A program made the position numbers and the translations under genes. This document shows, piece after piece, positions 19,541-25,652 of a DNA stretch of 25,652 nucleotides. The stretch is from the IMG/VR virus record IMGVR_UViG_3300036845_000174, positions 1 through 25,652 of that record. The stretch is one strand, 5' to 3'. The stretch comes from a virus. Each line of letters starts with the position of its first letter. Position 1 is the first letter of the stretch. The notes under the pieces were generated by a model that saw only the letters and a list, made by a program, of their open reading frames with translations, searched no databases and had not been told where the DNA came from.

Positions 19541-20764
19541 GTGACCCAGTACCGGCTGTTCCCGTCCTCTAACGGCCCCGCGTCAGGCACTCCTACCGGC
19601 GCGACCCCGTTCCAGGCGGGTGTCATCTTCCAGGTCACCGCCAACGGCCTGTGGCTGAACGGCATCTACTACTGGTGCGCCGCGTCGGGCCAGTCGACGG
19701 GCGCTATCACCTGCGCCCTGTGGCAGCCGGTTGACGCGACGACGTTCGTCCTGGTGCCGGGCACCTCGGCCGGGCTGGCCGGCCTGACGGCAGGCGCGTG
19801 GAATTTCATCCCGTTCCCGGCGCCGGTCGGCCTGTCCGCCAAGGTCCCCTACACCGCCGTTGTCGCCTACGCGTCCACCACGTCGTTCGCGTTCACCGGC
19901 AGCCAGTTCGGCTCCGGCCAGCCGTTCAGCGCGGGCATCACGAACGGCCCGCTGTTCGCCTTCTCGGATGCGGGGGGCAGCACCCCGGCGCCCGACTCGC
20001 AGCCGCAGGGCCTGTTCGGTACCGGTGCCGCGTCGGGCGGCAACGCGAACGCCAACTATCCAGGCGCAGGGTCGAGCGGGAGCGCCAACTTCCACGTCGA
20101 CGTGCTCGTCGACAGCTCGCCACCCGGCGGCGCGGCCGCCTACCAGCTGTGGCCCGGCCAGCCGCGTCCGGTCAACTCCGTGATCGACGACACGACAGCG
20201 CTGGGAGGCGTCGTCACCGTGGCGACCGAGTTCAAGCTGGGCCAGCTGTGCGCGCTGAGCCAGATTCTCGTCTACTCGCCCGCAGGCGCCACGAGCCTCC
20301 CCTCCAAGTGCGCCATCTACAGCGTGAACACGCAGGCGCAGGTCGCCGGAACGCTGCAGTCATCCCCGGCATGGAAGAACGCGTCCGGGGGGGCGGCATC
20401 GCCGGCCGACGGCTGGATCTCGGCCAGCTATGCGGGCGTCACTCTCCCGGCAGGCGACTACAAATGCGCCGCGGCCGGGACCGCGGGGAAGTTCAACGCG
20501 ACCACCGGCCCGGACTACTGGCAGGGTGCCGGACCCGGCGCGAACGGCATCGCCAACGGTCCGCTCAGCGCGCCGAACGGCGCCACCGCGGCCAGTCCCG
20601 GCCAGTCGACGTACAACGGCGGGGGTGCCGATATCGCCTATCCGCTGACGATCCAGGCGGCATCGGCGTACACGTACTGGGTTGACGTCCTGGTGCAGGC
20701 CATCGCGCTGCCTTACGTGTCCCGGGTCGCATGCCAGGCCGTCCAGCGGTCCGCTTACTACTGA
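19541..20764 (+). CDS. Tandem DUF4082-like virion protein
   Basis: A 407-residue protein built of two similar halves (about 1-195 and 200-403). Each begins with a Tyr-x-Leu-hydrophobic-Pro motif (YRLFPSSNGP, YQLWPGQPRP), has a beta-rich core in the style of DUF4082 (V-x-F-x-V, then a jelly-roll-like strand set), and ends in similar strands (FHVDVLVD, YWVDVLVQ). DUF4082 domains occur in secreted and cell-surface-binding proteins. In a phage this could be a head fibre or decoration. No signal peptide is present. GTG 19541 lies seven bases after the previous stop. The family is inferred from pattern. Confidence 0.65.
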   Translation: MTQYRLFPSSNGPASGTPTGATPFQAGVIFQVTANGLWLNGIYYWCAASGQSTGAITCALWQPVDATTFVLVPGTSAGLAGLTAGAWNFIPFPAPVGLSAKVPYTAVVAYASTTSFAFTGSQFGSGQPFSAGITNGPLFAFSDAGGSTPAPDSQPQGLFGTGAASGGNANANYPGAGSSGSANFHVDVLVDSSPPGGAAAYQLWPGQPRPVNSVIDDTTALGGVVTVATEFKLGQLCALSQILVYSPAGATSLPSKCAIYSVNTQAQVAGTLQSSPAWKNASGGAASPADGWISASYAGVTLPAGDYKCAAAGTAGKFNATTGPDYWQGAGPGANGIANGPLSAPNGATAASPGQSTYNGGGADIAYPLTIQAASAYTYWVDVLVQAIALPYVSRVACQAVQRSAYY

Positions 20765-20776
20765 CAGGAGCACCCC

Positions 20777-21295
20777 GTGGCCGCCAAGACTTACCTCGTC
20801 ATGAACAGCCCGATGGTGACCGCGGCGGCGCCGGTGAAGGTGGCGACGGGCACGAGCATCAAGACGATGCTGCAGGTCGCGCCGAACCAGTCGGTCCGCG
20901 TGGTCGAGTGGGGATGCTCGTTCGACGCGAGCGTCGCGGCAACTCCCGGCGAGGTCGAGCTGCTGGAGACGGGGACGGTGTTCGCGACCGTGACTGCGCT
21001 CGCCGCGGCTGACGTCCAGCCGCACAACGACCCGAACGCCGACGTGAACACGGCAGGCTCGACCGGGCGCCCGCTCGGGCTGGGGACGGCGCTGTCGGGC
21101 TATACGGCATCAGCCGAGGGCAGCATCACGACGACGCGGATGCTTGACCCTCAGCAGGTCGATCCCGTGTACCAGTACGTGAAGCAGTTCCCGCTCGGGC
21201 GCGAGCCGGAGGTCCCGGCCGGTCACTGCCTCCGGGTGCGCATGACGTTCGCGGCGTCGGTGAACGCCTACTGCTACGTGATCTTCGAGGCGTGA
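20777..21295 (+). CDS. Beta-rich structural protein, function unknown
   Basis: A 172-residue protein from GTG 20777 with AGGAG as ribosome site. Alternating hydrophobic strands (KTMLQVAPNQSVRVVEWGCSFD, CLRVRMTFAASVNAYCYVIFEA) suggest a beta-sandwich, with Thr/Gly loops. It follows the DUF4082-like protein in the same transcript and may also be a surface protein. Its stop overlaps the next small ORF. The family is not recognised. Confidence 0.6.
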   Translation: MAAKTYLVMNSPMVTAAAPVKVATGTSIKTMLQVAPNQSVRVVEWGCSFDASVAATPGEVELLETGTVFATVTALAAADVQPHNDPNADVNTAGSTGRPLGLGTALSGYTASAEGSITTTRMLDPQQVDPVYQYVKQFPLGREPEVPAGHCLRVRMTFAASVNAYCYVIFEA

Positions 21296-21441
21296 TGGCG
21301 CGTCCCGGCCGTTCCCGTCCTGCTGCCGCCTACCTGATCCTGCAGCGCCTGGCACCCATGCCGCCTACTGTCCCCGGCACGCTTACCAGCGCCACGGCGG
21401 CACTGGGCACCCTGACGGCGACGTCGGGGACAGGCGCCTGA
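21295..21441 (+). CDS. Very small hypothetical protein
   Basis: A 48-residue product from ATG 21295, overlapping the previous stop (TGATG). It starts basic (ARPGRSRPAAAYLILQRL) and ends Ala/Thr/Gly-rich (TSATAALGTLTATSG). The overlap and GC-rich wobble positions support it; nothing else can be said. Confidence 0.45.
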   Translation: MARPGRSRPAAAYLILQRLAPMPPTVPGTLTSATAALGTLTATSGTGA

Positions 21442-21448
21442 CGGCGTC

Positions 21449-22090
21449 GTGAAGAAGCCCGCGAAGCTCGTGATTCCCGGCCGCCCGATCATCTCCGGGG
21501 GGCGCGGCGTCCCGATGCACGCGGGGAAGCCCGTGCCGAAGAAGCCCGTGCCGAAGAAGGTGGCGCCGAAGATCAAGGCGGCGCGCCACTCGGCGGCGGT
21601 GAAGGCTGCGAAGACGCGGGCGGCGAACGCGAAGAAGGCGAAGCATCACACGGTGCGCAAGCTGGCGCTCGGCGAAGGTGTCGCGTGCTGCTCGGCGGAG
21701 GCGCTGGCGGCGTCGCTGCGCCTGCTCGGCGCGGTCGTGACCGACGAGGACGTGCTGGCGCTCTACTGGCGCACGGCCAGCGACGAGGACGCGGGAGCGT
21801 CGATCCTGGCGACGCTAGACGCTGCCGCTCGGTTCGGGCTGGCGGGATGCCGCCCCGTCTTCGAGGAGGTGATGCCCCCTGATTGCCTACGGCCAATTCT
21901 GCTTCAGCTGCAAGAACCCGACATGTCAGCACGGGTTAGCCGGGCCGGGCTCGTCTTCGGCCTGGACGTGCCCGGCCCGCACGCGGTGCTGGCCACCCCT
22001 GACGGCTGGTGGTCGTGGGGCGAGCTGTACGAGCCGTGGACTGATGACATCGGCGAAGCGTGGGAGGTGACGTGGCCAGGTACCCGCTAG
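21449..22090 (+). CDS. Papain/C39-like cysteine peptidase candidate with Lys-rich leader
   Basis: A 213-residue protein. Residues 1-72 are basic, with repeated KPVPKK units and Lys/Ala-rich helices, perhaps binding DNA or acidic capsid surfaces. The rest resembles a C39-like peptidase: GVACCSAEALAASLRLLG (Cys80 or Cys81 as nucleophile on a helix), a middle ALYWRTASDEDAGASILATLDAA, then GPHAVLATPDGWWSWGE with His178. It may process a virion protein or be an inactive relative. A roughly 70-base stretch (21873-21945) has wobble-base signal in another frame, hinting at a local frame change. GTG 21449 has no clear ribosome site. Its end overlaps the next gene by 19 bases. Confidence 0.55.
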   Translation: MKKPAKLVIPGRPIISGGRGVPMHAGKPVPKKPVPKKVAPKIKAARHSAAVKAAKTRAANAKKAKHHTVRKLALGEGVACCSAEALAASLRLLGAVVTDEDVLALYWRTASDEDAGASILATLDAAARFGLAGCRPVFEEVMPPDCLRPILLQLQEPDMSARVSRAGLVFGLDVPGPHAVLATPDGWWSWGELYEPWTDDIGEAWEVTWPGTR

Positions 22091-22965
22091 GGCAGCCCAT
22101 CCGCGTCAGCACGACCATCCGCGACTTCACCGGTACCCTGGTCAACCCGGCGTCGCTGACGCTGCTGGTGAAGGTCGCGCAGGCCGACGGCACGCAGCTC
22201 ACCGCCGGCACCTACGCGAGCCCGGTCAACGACTCCACCGGCGCCTACCACCAGGACATCCCGGTCACCGACCTGGCAGCCACGGGCCACTACCAGTACA
22301 CGTGGACGGCAACCGGCACCGGCGCGGGCGTCTCGTTCGGCGACTTCGACGTGTTCGACCCGTTCGAGATCGCGGTGCTGCCGCTGCAGGACGCGAAGGA
22401 TGCACTGAACATCCCGCAGGATAAGACCGCCAGCGACAGCGAGATCCAGCAGTACATCGCGACGATCCAGGCGTGCATGGAGCGGATGACCGGTGGCCCG
22501 CTGGTCAACCGCAGCGTCACCGAGCGGGCCGAGCTGCTCGACCGCCAGACGGTGCTGCTCGTCCGCCAGCGCCCGCTCGTGTCGGTGACGTCGATCGTCT
22601 CGGTCGCGTCCGGGCTGCCGCTCGACATCAGCGCCGGGCTCGACATCGACGCGAACGCGGGGACGATCCGCCGCAAGCTCGGCTACCCGTTCTACGGCCC
22701 GTTCTTCGTCTGGCTGCCCGCGATGAGCATCACGTACGTGGCCGGGTGGGGGACGTCGGTTCCGGCGGCGTTCAACACGGCTGCGCGGATCATCCTGCAG
22801 AACCTGTGGGAGACCCAGCACGGGCCGTCGGCGCGGCCGTCGATGGGCGCGAACTCGGACATGGTGACGATGCCGGGGTGGGGGTTCGCGATCCCGAACC
22901 AGGCCGCCGAGCTACTGGAGGGCTCGCAGGGCGGGATGCCGTTCGTGAGCGAGGTCTACGTGTGA
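22072..22965 (+). CDS. Head-tail connector (gp6-like) with N-terminal beta domain
   Basis: A 297-residue two-part protein. Residues 1-105 are a beta-sandwich-like domain (IRVSTTIRDFTGTLVNPASLTLLVKV, GHYQYTWTATGTG). From about residue 106, LQDAKDALNIPQDKTASDSEIQQYIATIQACMERMTGG is the classic helical start of the HK97 gp6-type connector, which forms a ring beneath the portal; the later ITYVAGWGTSVPAAFNTAARIILQNLW continues that family. GTG 22072 was chosen because GGAGGT precedes it; GTG 22060 is inside that site. Most phages have the connector alone, so the N-terminal fusion is a variation. Confidence 0.8.
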   Translation: MARYPLGQPIRVSTTIRDFTGTLVNPASLTLLVKVAQADGTQLTAGTYASPVNDSTGAYHQDIPVTDLAATGHYQYTWTATGTGAGVSFGDFDVFDPFEIAVLPLQDAKDALNIPQDKTASDSEIQQYIATIQACMERMTGGPLVNRSVTERAELLDRQTVLLVRQRPLVSVTSIVSVASGLPLDISAGLDIDANAGTIRRKLGYPFYGPFFVWLPAMSITYVAGWGTSVPAAFNTAARIILQNLWETQHGPSARPSMGANSDMVTMPGWGFAIPNQAAELLEGSQGGMPFVSEVYV

Positions 22966-23504
22966 AGATCTTCTATGACGCCGAGTTCCTTGAGGACGGC
23001 CGCACCGTCGACCTGATCTCGATCGGGATGGTCGCCGAGGATGGCCGCGAATATTACGCGGTCAGCCGGGACGCATCAAAGCGCCGGTTGCGCCGGCGCA
23101 TCCGCAGGCACCCGTGGCTGATGGCAAACGTCGTCCCGTCGCTGCCGAAAGCTCACGGCGACTGGAATCTGTACATGCCACGGCGCTGGCTGTTCAACTA
23201 TTCCGACCCTTGCGTCAAGCCGCGCCACCTGATCGCCCGCGAGGTCCGGGATTTCATCCTCGCCACGCCGGAAGCGCAACTGTGGGCCTGGTATGGCGCA
23301 TATGACCACGTGGCCCTCTGTCAGCTCTGGGGCCGCATGATCGACCTGCCGGAGGGTGTCCCGATGTGGACGAATGACCTTAAGCAGGAATGCGTCCGGC
23401 TCGGCAACCCGAAGATTCCCCGGCAGGCAAGCGGCGAGCACAATGCGCTCGAGGACGCGCGGCACAACCGGGCCATCGCCGAGTTTCTCAAGGCGTACGT
23501 CTAG
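22962..23504 (+). CDS. DEDDh 3'-5' exonuclease (Rv2179c-like)
   Basis: A 180-residue protein matching the small DEDDh exoribonuclease family typified by mycobacterial Rv2179c (3'-5' exoribonuclease-like, PF16473). Active-site residues are all visible: Asp6 and Glu8 in FYDAEF, Asp115 in WYGAYDH, His160 and Asp165 in HNALEDARHN. These bind two metal ions and remove nucleotides from 3' ends. It lies between two head-completion genes and overlaps both (GTGA and one base), an odd place for a nuclease. Its codons include more A/T in the wobble position than its neighbours, suggesting later acquisition. Role may be RNA turnover or host defence interplay. Confidence 0.85.
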   Translation: MKIFYDAEFLEDGRTVDLISIGMVAEDGREYYAVSRDASKRRLRRRIRRHPWLMANVVPSLPKAHGDWNLYMPRRWLFNYSDPCVKPRHLIAREVRDFILATPEAQLWAWYGAYDHVALCQLWGRMIDLPEGVPMWTNDLKQECVRLGNPKIPRQASGEHNALEDARHNRAIAEFLKAYV

Positions 23505-24001
23505 TGACGGTCACCTCGCGCCTGCCGGCGCTGATCGACTACCTCGTCGCCCTGTTCACGGCCGCGCCCACCCTGGGCGCGGCAGCCGCGCCCGCCACCG
23601 TCACGGTCTTCGACGGCCCGGCGACAACGGAACTCGACCCTCTCCTGGCGCTGTACGTCGGCCTGTCCGACCCGGACAACCCGGCGGCGGAGACGGCGGG
23701 GAACACCGTCCAGTCGTGGGCTGCCCTCGGGCGCCTGGGGCGGAATGAGACGTCCACGATCCACTGCTGCGCGCAGGCGTGGGCCGGGACCGACGACATG
23801 AAGACGGTCCGCGTGCAGGCGACAGGCATCGTCGCGGCGGTCGAGGTGCTCATGCAGTCCGACACCACGCAGTTCGGCGGCAACGTCCTGTTCCCGCAGC
23901 CGGGCCTGTCGGTGACTTCACTGGCGCAGAACAACACGGACAGGGGCGCTATCGCGCGGGTGGCGTTCGACCTGATCTTCCAGTCCAGGATCGGCGGATA
24001 G
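23504..24001 (+). CDS. Head-tail completion/tail terminator candidate
   Basis: A 165-residue protein from GTG 23504, sharing one base with the previous stop. It opens with a helix (RLPALIDYLVALFTAAPTLG), then strands around VTVFDGPATTE, LLALYVGLSDPDN, NETSTIHCCAQAWAG, and ends RVAFDLIFQSRIGG. Size, helix-then-beta order and place between the connector and the tail tube match neck or tail-terminator proteins. The specific family is not confirmed. It ends the gene run before the first reverse-strand ORF. Confidence 0.65.
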   Translation: MTVTSRLPALIDYLVALFTAAPTLGAAAAPATVTVFDGPATTELDPLLALYVGLSDPDNPAAETAGNTVQSWAALGRLGRNETSTIHCCAQAWAGTDDMKTVRVQATGIVAAVEVLMQSDTTQFGGNVLFPQPGLSVTSLAQNNTDRGAIARVAFDLIFQSRIGG

Positions 24002-24155
24002 CCGCGTCGCCGCCGCTGATCAGGCGCACGATCTCGGCCCGGCGTTCCCGGTTACGGCGAGGCCGCCACCACTCCCGGATGACCAGGTAAGCCAGTTCGC
24101 CGACGCGCCTCGTGCGCTCCCGGTCCTCCTCGCGGCGCTGTTGCGCTGTCGTCAT
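23949..24155 (-). CDS. Possible reverse-strand small basic protein
   Basis: A 68-residue reverse ORF in the only gap of the tail region. Its composition is unlike a shadow frame: TTAQQRREEDRERTRRVGELAY, then LVIREWWRPRRNRERRAEIVRLI, a strongly charged helix with two Trp. Forward frames here read as Pro/Arg-rich noise. It overlaps the end of the forward gene by 53 bases and has a weak ribosome site. It may be a passenger (moron) gene with its own promoter, or a chance frame. The function is unknown. Confidence 0.4.
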   Translation of the reverse strand: MTTAQQRREEDRERTRRVGELAYLVIREWWRPRRNRERRAEIVRLISGGDAAIRRSWTGRSGRTPPAR

Positions 24156-24183
24156 ATCCGCACCGTACGCCCAGGAAGGCGCC

Positions 24184-24417
24184 ATGTCGAAGGTCAAGAA
24201 CATCAGCGGCGGCCCGCTGGACGTGCCGCTCCTCGGCCGGTCCGTCGAGGCGGACGAGGTCGCCGAGGTCCCCGACTTCCAGCCCGCGCACAGCGACGAG
24301 AACCCGCTGCCGATCACGTGGCCGCCGGACAAGTGGGAGTACGTCAGCGAGCACGGACCGGAACTCACCGGATTCCACGGCGGCGAGCAGGTCGTCAGCG
24401 ACACTGAAGGGATGTAA
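24184..24417 (+). CDS. Small conserved protein before the tail tube gene
   Basis: A 77-residue protein with AGGAAGG before ATG 24184. The start KVKNISGGPLDVPLLGRSVEADEVAEVPDFQP and the following LPITWPPDKWEYV are a pattern I recognise from actinophage proteins next to the tail tube gene; function unknown. It looks beta-rich and acidic. The stop lies just three bases before the tail gene start, so they are translated together. A structural role at the neck or tail is likely. Confidence 0.75.
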   Translation: MSKVKNISGGPLDVPLLGRSVEADEVAEVPDFQPAHSDENPLPITWPPDKWEYVSEHGPELTGFHGGEQVVSDTEGM

Positions 24418-24420
24418 TCG

Positions 24421-25518
24421 GTGCCCACCTACGCATCCGGCCTGTCCGGCCAGGTCGGCGCCGTCGCCGAGTCGACGTACGGCACGCCGGTCACCGTCAC
24501 CCACTTCTACGAGTTCCTTAGCGAAACCCTCACGTTCGTGCCCGGGTGGCTCGACGGCATGGGCCTGAAGGCCGGGCAGGCGTACAACCGGGCCAGCCGC
24601 ACCGTGCAGAGCCAGTTCAACGCGACCGGCGACATCGTGATGGAGCACACCTCCGGCGAGGCCGCGAACGCCGTCGCCGACAGCATGGGCTTCTGGTGGA
24701 AGTGGGCGCTCGGCTCGGCGCTGACCACGCCGACGGTGATCACGGGGACCGCGTACAAGCAGGTGCACACCAACGGCTCGAAGGCCGGCCAGTTCCTGAC
24801 CGTCCAGGTCGGCCGCCCGCAGATCTCCGGGGTGACCGTCCAGCCGTTCACCTACACCGGCCTGAAGGTCACCGACTGGGAGTTCTCCTGCAACGACAAC
24901 CAGATCGCGCAGCTCAAGGTCACCTGCGACGCCCAGAACGAGCTCACCTCGACGGGCCTGGCCGCCGCGTCCTACCCGACGCCGAACGGGCTGTTCTCCT
25001 TCGCCAACGCCAGCGTCATGACGCTCGGCGGCACCGTGTCGACCACGTCAGGCGAGACGTCCATCTCGGGCGGCAGCGCGCTCGGGTCGCGCGTCAACGG
25101 CATCACGCTCACGGGCACGACGCCGATGAAGAACAACCGGTACGGCCTGGGCAACAGCGGATTGAAAGCGGAACCGATCGAGAACGCGATCCCGGTGATC
25201 ACCGGCACGCTGTCGACGGAGTTCTTCAGCCGGACCGAGCTGTACGACGTGTTCAAGGGCGCGACGACGACGGCGCTGCAGATCGACTTCACCAAGTTCG
25301 ACCCGGCAGGCAACGACGCCAACGGCGCCGCCGCCGGGGCGAACCCGTACCGGCTGTCGATAATCCTCCCCGCAGTCAAGTTCAAGACCGCGGCCGTCAA
25401 CGTGGGGGGACCGGATGTTGTCCCCCAGTCGGTCGGCTTCCAGGCCTACGACGACGGCAGCGGATCGAATCCTGTGATCCAAGTCAAACTTGTATCGAAA
25501 GAGTCGTCAGCGATCTGA
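24421..25518 (+). CDS. Major tail (tail tube) protein
   Basis: A 365-residue protein, the likely tail tube subunit. Key points: YASGLSGQVGAVAESTYGTPVTVTHFYEFLSE at the start, a pattern typical of siphovirus tail tubes (testing the GTP-V-T..FYEF element), a beta-rich body (TGLKVTDWEFSCNDNQIAQLKV), a Gly/Ser/Thr-rich insertion near 205-225, and a strand-rich end (VPQSVGFQAYDD, VIQVKLVSKE). It is larger than minimal tube proteins (about 200-280), so an extra Ig-like domain may be present. GTG 24421 is fixed by position after the previous stop. It ends in convergent overlap with the reverse ORF. Confidence 0.8.
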   Translation: MPTYASGLSGQVGAVAESTYGTPVTVTHFYEFLSETLTFVPGWLDGMGLKAGQAYNRASRTVQSQFNATGDIVMEHTSGEAANAVADSMGFWWKWALGSALTTPTVITGTAYKQVHTNGSKAGQFLTVQVGRPQISGVTVQPFTYTGLKVTDWEFSCNDNQIAQLKVTCDAQNELTSTGLAAASYPTPNGLFSFANASVMTLGGTVSTTSGETSISGGSALGSRVNGITLTGTTPMKNNRYGLGNSGLKAEPIENAIPVITGTLSTEFFSRTELYDVFKGATTTALQIDFTKFDPAGNDANGAAAGANPYRLSIILPAVKFKTAAVNVGGPDVVPQSVGFQAYDDGSGSNPVIQVKLVSKESSAI

Positions 25519-25652
25519 GCTGTTCATCCTCGCCGCCGCTTCCCGCTGCACCTGAAGCCGCCGCTGCTCGCGCCGGATCCGCGTCTCCTGCGACGCCGGG
25601 ACGGCCGCCATGATCAGCAGCCCGAGGGGGCCGAGCAGCAGCCCGGCGAAGA
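25507..25652 (-). CDS. Reverse-strand small membrane protein (partial)
   Basis: A reverse frame open from the window edge to TGA (forward 25507-25509), giving the last 47 residues. It reads FAGLLLGPLGLLIMAAVPAS, a membrane span, then a charged helix QETRIRREQRRLQVQREAAARMNSSDR. This membrane-plus-charged-tail layout is common in small superinfection-exclusion or lysogenic passenger proteins. It overlaps the tail gene end by 12 bases, tail to tail. The forward frames here look like noise. The N-terminus lies outside the window, so length and start are unknown. Confidence 0.6.
   Translation of the reverse strand, partial: FAGLLLGPLGLLIMAAVPASQETRIRREQRRLQVQREAAARMNSSDR

Noticed and set aside
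24001-24183. Forward coding in the gap before the small tail-region gene
   Set aside because: All forward frames are broken or read as Pro/Arg-rich noise; the reverse frame is the more plausible one.
25519-25613. Forward frame continuing past the tail gene
   Set aside because: It is a reading of the tail gene in another frame, and its end is Ser/Pro/Ala noise opposite the reverse membrane protein.

Overview
The window is a continuous block of a tailed-phage genome (siphovirus type with an HK97-fold capsid), either a free phage or a prophage, from a high-GC actinobacterial host. The signs are a very GC-rich sequence with GC-rich third codon positions, many GTG and occasional TTG starts, ATGA/GTGA stop-start overlaps, and gene families typical of actinophages. 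No integrase, tRNA, rRNA or CRISPR array is visible, and neither end looks like a genome end, so host species and lysogenic state cannot be settled here.

Layout. Bases 3-1707 hold a recombination pair: a PD-(D/E)XK exonuclease (RecE-like, cut by the window edge) and a Bet/RecT annealing protein. Bases 1700-4925 hold small proteins, one gene interrupted by an in-frame TGA, and a protein resembling the DNA polymerase sliding clamp. Bases 4685-5455 hold an HNH endonuclease and the N-terminal domain of a replisome-organizer-like protein. Bases 5452-5653 are a repeat-rich, origin-like stretch without a convincing gene. Bases 5699-9071 form a tightly overlapping operon of about eleven small proteins, many with Cys/His metal-binding motifs, ending with a helix-turn-helix candidate. 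Bases 9075-9730 hold a hairpin, a one-helix membrane peptide, a second HNH protein and an AT-richer intergenic segment. Bases 9731-11455 are the packaging genes (small subunit candidate, then a large terminase split into an ATPase ORF and a nuclease ORF). Bases 11528-16741 run from membrane and DUF6527-like proteins through portal, prohead protease and major capsid. Bases 16789-24001 hold decoration-type and head-completion proteins with apparent cargo genes between them: a glycosyltransferase-like protein, a tandem DUF4082-like protein, a cysteine-peptidase-like protein and a DEDDh exonuclease. Bases 24184-25518 hold a small conserved protein and the tail tube protein. Two short reverse-strand ORFs flank that last pair.

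How the genes work together. The early block supplies recombination and replication functions. Terminase and the adjacent HNH protein package DNA through the portal. The protease matures the capsid, and the connector and completion proteins join head to tail. Points that depart from a textbook siphovirus are the split terminase whose nuclease half lacks two expected acidic residues, the origin-like repeats where the replication gene stops early, the gene with an in-frame stop, an apparent ATC start codon, and the exonuclease between connector genes. All family assignments come from reading motifs by eye; no database search was run.
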